Origin: Strigamia acuminata
Taxonomy: Eukaryota > Arthropoda > Chilopoda > Geophilomorpha > Linotaeniidae
Assembly (NCBI GenBank): GCA_949358305.1
Contig: OX442316.1
Location: forward strand, 17,298,001-17,362,000
DNA length: 64,000 nucleotides
Direction: 5' to 3'
The notes beneath the pieces are model-generated. The model had not been told where the DNA came from and did no database searches. It saw nothing but the letters and a program-made list of their open reading frames with translations. This document shows, piece after piece, positions 42,310 through 55,004 of the stretch (positions are counted from its first letter, which is position 1; each line of letters starts with the position of its first letter). Both the position numbers and the translations under genes were made by a program.

Positions 42310-42313
42310 TTAA

Positions 42314-44307
42314 AGAAGATAATCCAGACTAAATGACTTTTCGAAAGCACGTTTGTATGTTTTTTCTATTTTTCTTGAGTGAAGATCAGCTGGGATGTGT
42401 AATGGAGTGTCGATTTTGAGAGGAGAGTCTGGAACAAGCAGAAGTAGAGAGATTTGGAAAAAATAAATAGACGAAGAGTTTGTGTCAATCAATCGTCAAA
42501 GCTTTAGTTCCTTCCAGTTGCTCTACTCTGGAGGAGGTTGGAAGCCAGTCTATAGATTGAATTCTTTTTCTTTCTTAATCTTGTCTTGTTATCTCTTATG
42601 AAGGACAAAGAAAGATCCTATCACCATTAAATCTTCAGTTGTGTTACTGTTTCTTTCTTTTCGCTTGTAGTTTAATCGATTGATGTTTCAATTGAACTTA
42701 ATCCATCTATCTTTTTTTTATGCTAGATTTGCAGGTGGTTTACTGGATTTACAGTGTTAAAAAATTTTAAAAGGTGTATTTGATGCTTTTACACGTTTTT
42801 ACACGGGTTTGTCGAAAAACCTTGTAAATGCGGTTATCTTGGTTATTTAATTATCGTAAATCCATTTCAATTCGCGTTTATCAGAGGATTTACGGTAATT
42901 AACATAAGGTTTTGATTTGTAAATCTCGTGATTGCATTTTCATCGATTGAGACTCGCCAAAGGGACACAACAGCCGTTTTGTTGTCTTAAATTACTTGCT
43001 GCCAGTTTAATCTTAATTGATCGTGTTAAGACTGGAGGAAATACTTTCTTAAATCAACGCATTCAATGCTGTGTTTGGTATAATTGGATAGTTTGATTCA
43101 ATTACCTATTTCGGCACAACTAACTCAATTCTAAGTTTCTGGGTGTCGAGTTAGATTAAGATAAGTGTAAGCGAGTTGGCTTCCAAATGTTTATTGAAAC
43201 TTGTCCAGGAAATATTTTTAATGCAATTGATTTTTTTTTTAATTTAATTTTTATGGATTTTTGTTAATTGAAATTTTTGGTTTTTTTGTTTAATTTTTTT
43301 TATTGTTTTCGTTTGTTTTCGTTGGGATTGCTTTTAAAGCTGGCATTATTGCGTGCAAAATATTGATCCGGCTCAGGTTGTAATTTGGAAGTCTCTTTCC
43401 ACCAATTGGAGAAGTAGCAAAGGAGAAGTAGGAAGAAGAGAATCCCCCGATGGGTAAAAAGACTCATCTACATCATTAACTGGAACCAGAGGTTTTTTTT
43501 CTTTTTTTTATTCTCACACCAGCGTCATGAATAAGGAAGGAAGAACGAAAGGGATATTCTTGAAAGGTATCTACAAGGTTGTATGTGTAACAAGCAGAGT
43601 GCTGTTTTGGCTTTTTTTTTGTTTATTCAAGTTGTTAAGGTGTGCTCACCCGATTATTGCAGGGCTACTCCCTCAAAGCTTGCACCTTCTTTCCAATTCA
43701 GTCCACCAGAAACCCGAATATTTTTGTTCAAAGTGAATATAAAAATTCACTCAACAATGATGAATCGAGATGTTGCTGATCATCCAAAGAAAAGCCAAAT
43801 TAACGAAATCAGCGAAATCTATTTTATATTGAACGCACCAAATGTAGGTCAATTTCATCATCTGCTTCATATCATTGTTGGTGAGTGCGTTCCGTCCAAA
43901 ACCAGGCACGATCTTCAATTTCTCAACGTCTGGACAAGAAGAGCGACACAAAAATTCGAATTCCTTGTTGAAAACATTGCGAGTGTACCGAACAAGGTGA
44001 TGGGTGAAAGTGAGCTGGGAAAGTCTGTATACACAGTATACGTACGCAGATAAATAATTGAGGAAATCCGCAATTATAATTATAAACGCAGATTGCTAGT
44101 AAATTGCAGTAATCTTGCAAGCGATTACCACCAAACGTTTCCTTTTGTGAATAATCTGAAATTACAGTAAGTGCTAAACCATATCACAAATTGGTATAAA
44201 CAATCTGATATTGACGCAACGTTGCTTACAGGCCTCATTAGCGAATTTAATTAGCCAAAATCTTAACTTCCGGCACTAGTAGTAGTTTGGTTTATGGAAA
44301 CACATTT
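42314..44307. other. No convincing gene; one 156-codon plus frame
   Basis: The plus frame 43583-44053 begins with a hydrophobic stretch (SAVLAFFLFIQVVKVC), but no family is recognised and no splice or promoter context supports it. The rest is T-rich. Confidence 0.3.
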
Positions 44308-44309
44308 TA

Positions 44310-44798
44310 GAGTTTGCAGGATGCATTTTTTCCTTACAGGGGGGGGGGGGTTTAAGGCTATACGGTAAAAAAAATAGTGTAAGTGATGAAAAATGATAAA
44401 ATAAGTTTTGCGGGCTGCATTTTTCCATTACATATCATCCAATCTAAGTACCTATGACCGTCAAATTCGCTTTGGTCTCGGCAATGGGTGTCCCGTGACC
44501 TCGCATTCGAATTTAAAAGCGAATCCTACTTTGGCGAACCCTGGCTCGAGTTTCCGCTTGAAATTCGACCTCGGAAAACGTCTCTTCCATCGTCAAAGTG
44601 CACAATCCGTCCTGATACAAAATAATCGCCATTTGCAATGGGTGGAGCTAACAATATAGTGTTCTGAATTCTGATTGGCTGTGCTATATTTTATTTTAGT
44701 GTTAAAAACGATACACTAAAGGTTTTTCCCTTACGATATGGTACTTAAATAGTGTATTGTGGAGCAAAATAAGGGAAAAATGCATCCCGCAAACTCTC
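44310..44798. mobile_element. 489 bp TIR element with TA flanks
   Basis: GAGTTTGCAGGATGCATTTT at the left matches the complement of the right end (GAGAGTTTGCGGGATGCATT) with a 2 bp indel. TA lies at 44308-44309 and 44799-44800. A third copy of the terminal motif (ttttgcgggctgcatttttc) lies inside near 44406-44425, next to a G12 run at 44339-44350. Confidence 0.7.
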
Positions 44799-44920
44799 TA
44801 ATACTTAACTCTAGAATTATTTTTATTACAATATTTGAACAACATTCTTCATAATTTTTATTTCTGTGGTGTGGGTAGATCGTACTACAGTAATTTCCAG
44901 ATTTTAGCAGCAGAAGGCGT

Positions 44921-44960
44921 GTCATATGTGCTCATATGTGCTCACATGTGCTCACATGTC
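44921..44960. repeat. 10 bp microsatellite, four units
   Basis: gtcatatgtg, ctcatatgtg, ctcacatgtg, ctcacatgtc in direct succession. Confidence 0.9.
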
Positions 44961-45424
44961 AAATGTTGCCACAACACCAGCGCCACGTTTGACAATTTCC
45001 GAAAATACACTAAAGCGATTTTAAATATGTCCTCCCAGATTTAATTTGTATGCACTCAAATAGGTACATTGAATGCACCAAAGTGTTGTCTTCATATCTT
45101 GCTCATCTGAGGGTTAAGATGTCCCCTCTAAAATTTGAAGTTTTTGCAAAGTTGCCATTTTGTTGTGAGTTGAAGAAAACTAGAAAAAGTGCGAACGTGA
45201 TTTTCTAAAAGTTGGGCGGTTGTGTAGAAAACTGAATGCGGACATTTATCCACACAACTTGAATGTGTGCAATTTCTCTGGTAATTTCTCACCGGGTGTT
45301 AATGCCATAGTTGAGCAGACATGTGTTGCCTGGTGTTTATTGTTTGCATTATTCTACTTAGCTGTGAAATTTATACCGGTAGAACAATTTGATTTATACC
45401 ACACCGGTGTAAGTGAGAACCAAT

Positions 45425-45755
45425 TTTTCTAAATGAGAATTCAGCCAAAACAAGCCTAAAATTCTTTTTAGATCTACAAAATGTAAGAAATTGCCTTAAA
45501 TTTCTATAAATTTACCAAGATTTTAGTAAAAACATGCAGAAAATTAGGAAAACTTAAATTTTAGACCTAAAAACCAACATAATTATTCATCCGGGGCTCT
45601 TTAGAGTAAAAAAACAAAAATCCGCTTTTTCACTTATACCTGCATGTTTCGCTTTATACTGGCATGCCGGTATAAACTTTTTGTACGCAATTTTAAAAAC
45701 CTGGTAAACCCATGCCCAACGGCATGCCGCTTTATGTGAGGTAATACGGTACTAG
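45425..45755 (+). repeat. Dispersed TIR repeat R, copy 5 (decayed)
   Basis: gtaagaaattgccttaaatt, actggcatgccggtataaac and gtgaggtaatacggtac match the family with many substitutions. Confidence 0.65.
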
Positions 45756-48700
45756 TAATACTCTGATATTGGAAGATATTTATACCAATTAAAATTGATT
45801 TTGAATTGAATTTGAGATCACTTATTAATACCCAAAAATGGCAGAATTAATAGTAAAATTAAATTAAATTTTTGATTGTTGGCATCACCAGCTGCACTGA
45901 TTAAAAGATGAAGCCAAGAGTGGAGTGCAACGGTTTTCTAACCTTCGGTTTAATTTTCAATTGCTTCAGGTGTTGAGGATCAATTTGAAATGCGGAAGGT
46001 GCTTATTGATTATCTTTTCTCTGTTTAGTTTAATGGTCGATGGCTCGCACTCTGTTGTACGCATACGCATGCATAATTAGGGTGTAGTTTGATGTTTGAC
46101 AGGCGTTTGTTTTAAGTGCCGTCGGGCCATTAGTGGAAATTGGGAGCTGCACATGTTTTCACACACGCCGAGAATGTAACAACTTCCGTTTCAACGTGGA
46201 ATCGAATGTTTAATGAAATAAATGTTTGCGTATTTCTAATCTCCATTGCAAATGAGTCGCAACACGCGGTGCCAACTTTTTAACATTCGCTTTCTGTAAT
46301 GCGAATTTAATTGTACAAAGTTTGCAATTTAAAAAATCCACCGATGCACTAAAAAAAATAACAATTTTTTTCTCTCTCATTTTTTTGAGGCTTCAAATTT
46401 AATTACAAACGGCGAACATTTTAATTTATGTTTTTGGTTTATAACCGCGACCAGGAGCGAGCAATTTGACCCCGAGATTGAAAAATTGGATTGTCCACTG
46501 CGTGGGAAAATGCAGAAATATTCGGTTAGGTGGAAGAAATATTTTTGTTTGTTGATTGGGAGCTCCAGGGTCGGCGGAGAGAAGGTGAGGAGATAAGAGG
46601 TAAAAGGGGAGTTGTGTACATGGAATAAGAGTAAAAAGATGCAGTTTCCACGCGCCGATTGGGGACGGCGAAGAGCAGTTTGACACGACGCAGGAGGGAA
46701 TCATAAGCCGCCTCTGACGCGTAATGTGAAGTGCAGGTCCGATAGCGGCGTCAAATGGGGCTCAACAAACTGATAAGAAGCGAGAAGGATTCGCAAAGTT
46801 AAGCGAAGTAAAGAATTAATTCGCCATACATTTTTGGCCCAAATAGAATTGATGATGGAGGAGAAGTGTTGGAGTATCAGATGGAGAAATGGAAAGTGCT
46901 GAGCGAGATTTTCCTCTTTTGTTCCCGTTACAATTGTTGAAATGATGCGCAATTTATTATACACGATTTTGTAATTTCTTCAGGTTTTAATGTCTGAAAA
47001 ATATGGCGTTTGCAGTTTTATTGATATTTCAATTAGAAATGATGGAAGGAGGAAAAATATTAAAAATTGGAGGGAAAAATGGGGGAAAATGTAAATTGAT
47101 GCCGTTTTTCGGGCCGATTTTTGACCGGTGTGTGTGGTTTGTGATTAAAGGGGTGCGGGAATGTTTTTCCTCCGTCGCGGGTAATCACTGGCAATTGATT
47201 GCACGCGGGGCCGAAAGTGTACGGAACGGGCGAATTGATTATGCAGCAGAACGGGGCAAAGAAACATTAAGTTTCTATCGAACAGAATTCATTAATGTTT
47301 GTGATTTGGAGAAAAATGCAATAAGGTTTTTCGCCGCAGTTAAAACGAAAGACCAAACTCGCAATTCTTTATTTTATTTCCTGCATATGGGCACCGAGTC
47401 AGCGAGCTACATTCTTGAGTGTTCCTGTCGAGCATCGAGATCTTTTATTAGTTTGTTCGTGAGTTTAAAGTCAAAGAGAAGAGAGAGAATACGTTTTGAA
47501 TAATTAATTTTCTTTTTTGATGCGCATCTCGCGTTGCTTCGGGCCAATTTATTTCCTTCTTTTATTTTTAAAATTTAAATTCTTTATTGATCGCGTTTAA
47601 TAAATTTTATTACTGTCTTCTTTTCTTTTTTTTACCTTTGGTGCAACTCAAGAGCTTCAATACAAATTTAATCAATCAAACCGATTTGATTTCACTTTTT
47701 TTTTCTTTTTTTTTTTTTGCGGCTGGTTGGCTAATAGCCAATTTAAGTCCTAATTACACAGCGCCACCTTGACGAGTAATAATAATAATAATAATAAGTT
47801 GTGGAAACTTTTTTCTGGTAAACAAGTCAATCTATCGACGTCATTGGGTTATTCTATTAAGAAAATAGAGATGGAAAATAAAATAAAAAAGAAGAAAGCT
47901 ATTTCTTCACTTTTTCCATAATATTACAGTTATTGTCGTCCTCGACGTCTATAATCATAAGTCAACATTCCAAGGAAAGAAGAAAAAAAATAAGTGGGAC
48001 CAATGCGCGACCGTCGTTTTGTGATTGCATTCAATCAGAGAATGGGGGGGGGGGACGGGGGAAAAAAATTGAAACAAGTTGAACCTTATGGACATTTGGC
48101 GTCGCGGAAAGGCGCGAGCAAATAGGATTTGGTTGCGTGTTCTCCCCCCGCACTGACCCCCTCCTTATTCGTTTGTGAGAAATCGGCTTCTTTTGGCGTT
48201 GCAACAGTGAGCGATGGAAAATGCGCCCCGTAAAGCCATCAGTGCCACACCCCCGCCAGTTCATAAGCGCAGAAGCAACATTGTTGTGACAAATGAACAT
48301 CACCGAAGGAGCCATGATTCGACCTTAATGTTATACAACCAACCGGCACTCGGCTGGAAAGATTTTTTCCCTTCGCTAAGGTGAAACGTGAAAGGAGGAA
48401 ATGTGTCAGTTTGACTGAGATGGATGAGAAGCAAATGGTTTCTTTGAACCTTTTTTCGCACTTTTTAACCCACCTTGCTCACTCTCCTGACAGTGTCAAT
48501 ATGAAAACTTCATTAAACCTCTTTAATTTTTTTCTTCTCAGCCAATGTTTGGAGAATTTTTTATGCAACTTCAATTGGAATGGCTTGCAAAGACGGTTAT
48601 AAATGACGGGGATTTAGAGAAGTTAGTGGCAAAAATGAATTCTGAATTCTGAGGTGTGCAGCAATGTCTCCAGATGGCAGATGCAGACCTGTTTGATGCA

Positions 48701-48880
48701 AAATTGCATCTGCATGTGTATAAACACACTTTTCATGTGTGTAAATGTACTTTTCAGGTGTACATAAACAAATTTAAGTGCACAAACACAGTTTTAAGCT
48801 TGTTAAACACACTTTACATACGTGTAAATAGCTTTTGGGTATGTGTAAAAATAAACACTTTTAAAGTGCTTAAATACAGT
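45756..48880. other. No convincing gene; one 166-codon plus frame
   Basis: The frame 47003-47503 starts with a hydrophobic segment (MAFAVLLIFQLE) and stays open 500 bp in fairly GC-balanced DNA (middle part ESVRNGRIDYAAERGKETLS). No family is recognised. An (AAT)n run lies at about 47776-47798 and a G10 run near 48043-48052. Confidence 0.3.
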
Positions 48881-48881
48881 G

Positions 48882-49075
48882 ACCAACCCGGTCTCGCCCA
48901 ATCACTTCCTATAACCTCTGACCCCTGACTGACCACCAGGACGCGCCGTGCGACACCCTCGTCCACCCTATATTTTGTATTATATATTTGTCATTTCCTG
49001 AATAAAGCTACATTCGACTTAACCCTTAAACCATGCCTTCGCTTCTCTACCCTTACAAGGCGCAGTCAACGATAT
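48882..49075 (+). mobile_element. Possible LTR remnant
   Basis: A GC-balanced block with a polyadenylation signal (cctgaataaagc near 48997-49008), ending in cttacaaggcgcagtcaacg. LTRs that end in ACA followed by a GGCGCAGTC-like primer site are common in Gypsy and related elements. No second LTR was found, so this stays a suggestion. Confidence 0.3.
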
Positions 49076-49137
49076 GTACCTGAATTCGATTATCCTACGC
49101 ATACGCTTTATACACGCTTTATACACGACGCACTACG

Positions 49138-49173
49138 CCAAGTTTTAGGCCAAGTTTTAGGCCAAGTTTTAGG
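49138..49173. repeat. 12 bp repeat, three units
   Basis: ccaagttttagg three times, preceded by a 12 bp cgctttatacac duplication near 49105-49128. Confidence 0.9.
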
Positions 49174-50439
49174 CCAGAGTGTGGTGTGGGAAACAACAGA
49201 GAAGCCAACATTCGGGATACGCTTTTCTATTGAGATTGAATGACGCTCGTCCCGATGTCCAGTTTGACTCACATTCTTGTTTTTACATATGTAAAGCCCT
49301 AAAATGTTACAATAAGTGCTTGTGCTACCTTGTTAACCACGTTTTTGTCAGTTCCTAAAAGATTCAGTTAGAAATACACAGTTAGTTCAGATTTAGTCAG
49401 TTTTTTTTTATAATTTTTCGCTTCAAAGTAGTTTTGAGAATTCAAAGGTTTAGTCATGTTTACACTTGTCGTACAGATATAAAAAAAATTGTACACCTCA
49501 AAAAATTTAATTTTCGGTGAATTGTTAGTGATAATATATTTTGGACTCGTTAAAAATAGATTTATCATTTAGCAATCTGGATTTATTGTCAGGCTTGATT
49601 GGCATTGGAATGTTGATTGACCGGAAAGGGGATCATCGTATCGTATTGTCCATTGATTGGAGCGAGGTAGTTCCATTATAGCTTCATTATCACTATTTCT
49701 TGCTCGACAGGGGAGTTTGCTGACATGCTCATTCTGGACTTTATCCACGCAATGAATCGCGCGAATCGATTACAGATGCCATCTCTATGGTAACAGCTTT
49801 GACGTGTGCACGGCGCAGGCGCAAAACCAAAGATGTTCACATTGGCATCTGATAATTATCGGTCACACGGGATTTTGTGCAAACTGAGGCGAGAGAAATC
49901 AATTCGTTCGCCTTATGAAGAAATGTTGAAAGCTCCTTTTTTTATAGAGAAAAGATCAAGTCAGCCATGATGTATTGCTTCTATCTTGAAAGGATTTTTT
50001 TTTCTGATTAAGACATGCATTTTGTACATGGGTTCATGTAAAGTTGGTTTTTAAAGCTATAATTTTCGACGTTGATGTGTTTGTGATTAGAAATAGGGCG
50101 CAGTGAGGATTAATTCCTGTTTACTTTGAGCTCCTCAATAGGAAATAATTAGAAAATGGTGATTTAGACCGTAGTTGAGTCTAGTTTCTAATGCGGTAAT
50201 GGAAGAGCAGCTTATTTAGGGAGGCGAGTGCGAACAGGAGGTGACAATGCCCGGGTTTTTAATTGGGTGTCGAAGAATGTGTAGTTAAGACTTAGGGATG
50301 TGTTTGGTTGGAATAAGATGGAATTGGATATCTGATGGAATATTTATACAAGAGGGGCTTTGTTAATAGGTTTAATACTGAATTAGCATTCAAAGTTTCT
50401 GTGTTTGATGTTTTTTTTTGTGTTAATTCGACGAACGGA
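49174..50439. other. No feature seen
   Basis: AT-rich unique sequence with no supported exon or repeat. Confidence 0.4.
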
Positions 50440-50565
50440 ATGGGTGTTATCAGGGAATCAGAAAGTCGTTGGAACGCACCTGTACTTTTGATAAAGAAAA
50501 GAGATGGAAAATGGAGATTTTGTGTGGATTGGAGACGACTGAATGCAGTTACAAAGAAAATGGTT
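50440..50565 (+). pseudogene. Ty3/Gypsy reverse transcriptase fragment
   Basis: About 40 codons read [19 protein letters not shown] then [19 protein letters not shown]. This is the start of the RT palm in Gypsy-type elements (usually S-P-W-N-A-P and W-R-F-C-V-D-Y-R-R-L-N). The match stops abruptly after TKK, where the next conserved block would begin, and no other pol segment lies nearby. It is a short broken relic; the reading frame itself is intact over the match. Confidence 0.85.
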
Positions 50566-52310
50566 TGTGCAACGCCAAAAACAGCCATAAACCGCCATAA
50601 ACCATTATGAAAAACTACAAAAACGGAAACCTCGACTTCAGTGGTTTTTCAAGTGGTTTATGCCTGGTTTTGGTATATTGCGGTACCGAAATTAGATCAG
50701 TATTTGCATGCGCATTTCTTGAGAAAGGAAAAATTGCAATGCCGAAAAGTGCGGGTTTTACCGATATTTAGAAAATAATTATACTGGATATCGGTTTTAT
50801 CGAATGTGTAGTATTTGCAATTTCTGTATTCTTTGTCTTCTGTTTTTGTTGTTTATGGGACCATCAAAAACTGTGGACACATCTGCGACTGAAGTTGGTC
50901 TAATTGAAATTTAGCGAGGGAAAAGCCCGGAATGATCAACAAAAATGAAATCTTTGAGAAATTAGAATTTTTTCTTCTTTTTGATGGGAATCTAATTGTA
51001 TTTATTTTGTATCGGTTGAGCAAACAAAAAATGGCGAGGCATAATTTTTCATTTTCACTCTGCTGCAACTTTTTCAAGCTTTGGCAATGTCGGGTTTTAA
51101 CGACAGATGGCGAAAATTCAATTTATTTTTCGAGTAATGCGATTACCAATGATTTCGCTTTAAACGTCTTGTTCCATAAGTTATTGAAGATATTAAAGGA
51201 GGCTTCAAGAATATTTTATTACACAAATTGTATGTGAACTTCTTATTTTTTTTATCCTACGAATTGATTTTTGAGTTTGAAGCAGCAAATTACGTTGTCT
51301 AATCAATTATGAATTGTAAACAAGTGTTTTGATCTTTCCAGTTTTATGTAAATATTTAAGTTTGCTGATATTTGCTGAGAATTTAAATTAATTCAAACAT
51401 TTTTTAAAATTTTGTTAAGCTTGTACCGCGCTCCACGGGTCGATAAACGGGGAAAAATCGGTTGTGAATTGAATTTAAAGGGAAAATTAATTGAAAAACA
51501 AACGATGCGATATGAAATGCAGAAAATCTGGACGGAAAAATGCACTTTTAAGCCAAAAAAAAATATTTTTTTCTCTAAATTTTTTTTTTTATATTTTATA
51601 AAAATATTTAAATGTATTTAATTGCTTACAAACACGCATTTCTATGGGAAGATTTTTTGATTACTTTTCCTTCCATTTGCCATGAAAAGCAGCAAAAGGG
51701 AAAGGAAAATAGGAGAACTTGAAATGTCACGCTTGATTACTTGAAAACTCGCCCTTTTCTCCTTTTCTCGTCTCTTCTTGTTGGACATTTCGGTTTTGAA
51801 GAGGTTCAAATCGATAACGGATCAATGTCGCATCTCGAGACCCGTCAAGTTATTTGAATGTCCTTTTGGCTTTGAAAGAGCGGACGCAGATATTCGAAAT
51901 GTAGAGCTGATTTGCGAGAAAACTTCAGAGGATTAAATGAGTTGCTAAATGGTGACGGTGTTTGTGGTTCTAGGCAAATGCTATGAAATGTTTTGATAGA
52001 TCTAAATTAAATTTTTGAGTTACAGGTTAGGGGAGAACTATACTGGTCGCTGGAAATGTTTGACTGTTGTTTATACGGCAATGTATTATTCTGTATACTG
52101 TGTAAAAATCTTACAATTCGTAAATTGGATAGTCGAAATCTTCCTTCTTAGCAATTTTTGTGAAGTTCAAATTTTGGAGTAAAAAAACCGTGCATGTGTT
52201 AATAGATGCTGATTTATTCATACTCTTTAAATACAAGAAATTACGTCATGCAGAAGTGACGTTTTACAAATTCCAAAGTGCACAATGCACCAATCAAATA
52301 ATTACACTAT
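50566..52310. other. No feature seen
   Basis: AT-rich with no supported exon. The frame at 50932-51237 has no recognisable content. Confidence 0.4.
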
Positions 52311-52314
52311 AATT

Positions 52315-52434
52315 CAAAAAGTCTAACACGACTCGATTCTGTCGTTTTGTGTCTGTGCATGTGACGTCATTCCCATTAAATGGGAATTACGTATCAACAC
52401 GAAACGACAGAAACGAGTCGTTTTAGACTTTTTG
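52315..52434. repeat. 120 bp inverted repeat (foldback)
   Basis: caaaaagtctaacacgactc pairs with gagtcgttttagactttttg, continuing through gtcgtttt/gaaacgac to a centre near attcccattaaatgggaat. It could be a solo MITE or a single hairpin insertion; no clear target duplication. Confidence 0.8.
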
Positions 52435-53896
52435 ACTGCAGCTACTATATTTCAAATACTCTTTCTATACAGTATATAAAATATCTAGGTTTTCACATAA
52501 TGTGGTGTCACTTGAGTGGTGCCAATTATTGTTTAGTTTACTTCTACGGTATAACTTTTTACTTTAGTCAGAATAAAGCCATCCATGTACAGGGTAAGCC
52601 AGAGAAACCTGATGATTTTGAAAATATAATTACTCTACGTATAACTAATTAAAATTTTAATTTGAAACTAAAACCACTAAACAGAGTTTGAAATACTATT
52701 TTTATGCTTGGAAAATTATACCACTCAGATGCTTCTGCACACGCATGTGACGATGGTGATGGCGACTGAAATGGCATTGATTAAGGTATTGCTTTCTCAT
52801 CAACAATCACTACTCTAATCAAAATGGTGGCTGAGAAATAAGCAAATAAAAATCTTCTGGTTTGGCTCACAAGGAAAGCATCCGAGTGATATAATTTTCC
52901 AGACATAAAAAGGGCATTTCAAATCTATGTAATGGTTACATCATAAACATTTTAATTAGTCGCAGAGTAATTAGATTTTCAAAATCGTCAAGTTTCTTTG
53001 GCTCCTGTCTCCAGTTGGACAACGTCGTCAAGATCACTAACAAACAAGAAAGTGACTTTGTGTAACTAGACTTGTTAGGTTAACGTCAAAGTTTTGAATG
53101 GCAGCACACGTGCCCGTCCTCTTCTTGGAGCTCTGGTGACCCTTGCCTCTTACAGATGTGTCTGTTGGTTTGTCCGGAATTGTCTGTTCGGGTTCTTCCG
53201 TGAAGGAATTCTGGGAAACTGCCCGAAGTGGTCGTTTTTGGAAGTTCGTGTTTTTTGTTTGGGTCGCACGTTTTTCTGTAAGATTTTGAGTTTGTGAGTT
53301 TGTGGAAAGTGTTTGTGTATTGCCTTTATTAAGGGTTTAACCCGAATTATCGACGAGGGCTGTCAACCAAAATAGAGTTAAGAGGATGTTGGAACAGGAA
53401 ATTGAATTGATTTCGAGATGAAACTGAACGAGTTGAAACCGGAAAGCGAGGCTTTGAAACAAGGCATAGTGGGTGGTGCTGGGATTTGAAATGGGAAATC
53501 CTTGTCATTCATTTCTCACGCGTCGAAATTGTGCGACGCAGCATTGAAGGTGTGATTAACACGTTTTAGTGTCTGATAAATACGTCAAACTTGTGAAATA
53601 TTAATTTCTAGTATAAAATAAAAAGCGTTGCATGTGCGCTTTAATCTCTCGCAAGTTTCAACTGAATCGGTATTATTTATCGATATTATAGTTTGTTTGT
53701 TTTCGATGGGAATTAATTATGCAATCTATCGAAAACGCTGTTCCAAACTTGCATGTTGTGTTTGCATAGCGTAAGTGATACACCTAATGGGCGAGTGTAA
53801 GCAAATGCTTGAAACGAACACAGTTTTCGCGGGTAAAGGGGCACGATTCCAATAAAAAAATATTGAAAAAAAAATTTATTTTAGAATTTATTTATC
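52435..53896. other. No feature seen
   Basis: Mixed sequence. The frame 53094-53297 has no recognisable content. Confidence 0.4.
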
Positions 53897-53940
53897 AAAT
53901 TGGGCCACAAAAGGGTTAGGAGAAGGGCCCACACCCGGAG
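53897..53940. repeat. Single fragment of the GGGCCC array family
   Basis: attgggccacaaaagggtta then ggagaagggcccacaccc matches the unit at 25860-26545 although nearly 28 kb away. Confidence 0.6.
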
Positions 53941-54406
53941 ACCATAAATTCATGACGTCATGAATTTTGGAGGTATTTTATTTGTCTGAATATGAGGTAA
54001 CTTAGTAGATGATGAATATGCAAATACATTCTTCTCTTGTTTAATTTATGCCTTTCTTTCAACTGCACGTGCTAATAAAGACTGCAATCTTCCCTTATTG
54101 TTGGGTTTTGAAAGAAAAAATGTGCCCAAGATTTGTAATTTTAAACTCTATACGCGACAATGGGGAAAGGAAGAGAAAAAAAATGAAAGTAAAATGTAAA
54201 AGGGGTTTTCTTTATTAATATTTTAAAGATGTTTAATATAGGAACAGTGGAGGAAAAGATGTGGGGAAATGGGGAATGTGCGATTGAAATCAAATTTATA
54301 ATTTATGAGGCAATCAAAATTAAGATATTGACGATTTTTATTGCACCGTATGGCACTATTAACAGCAATGGCCGCCATCAAAATGTCATCGACTATAAAA
54401 GCACGA

Positions 54407-54480
54407 CGGAAATGGTTGGAGAGAGGCATCGAACCCACAATCTCACGTTTCGGTGTACCGGTAAACATCGTAGTGAATAG
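54407..54480 (-). other. tRNA-derived (SINE-like) fragment
   Basis: The minus strand has a B box GGTTCGATGCC (54425-54435) in the context gattgtgggttcgatgcctc. No clear A box or acceptor stem is found, so a tRNA-derived repeat remnant is more likely than a gene. Confidence 0.4.
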
Positions 54481-55004
54481 TGATCGGGCTCGCATGTATT
54501 TGAGACTTGAGCAACATTGTACAATACAACTTATCAATAAGCCACTTATTGGAATTAAATTATCATTTCAGTGATGTAAATTACATTATTTCCTGTGGCT
54601 GGTAAAACATTTCAGCCACATCAGCCAATTACTTGCATAAATTGTTGATAATTCAGATTATGATAAGTCAAATAATTCATTTGAATGTACAGTACACTTG
54701 TACAGCGTGTGCGGCATTGTCAAATATTTTTGTTTAGATGTTTACGTTGTCAATAAAATTTCAATTTGAATTCATCGTCTCAAAGAAATTAGATTAAATT
54801 TGAAAATATAGTAGATGGAGGATAATTTTTTGGTGCATCCCAGTGTCATGTTGGCAATACATTACCTAGGATTAGTTGCAAACCAGTACAAATGTTACTT
54901 TATACGTTACAAATGAGTACAAACTGAGTACAAACTGAGTACTAACAGAATCTGAAGAAAAAAATTCAAATTTTCAAAAGTGTGCTGTTGGCATATACAA
55001 CCCC

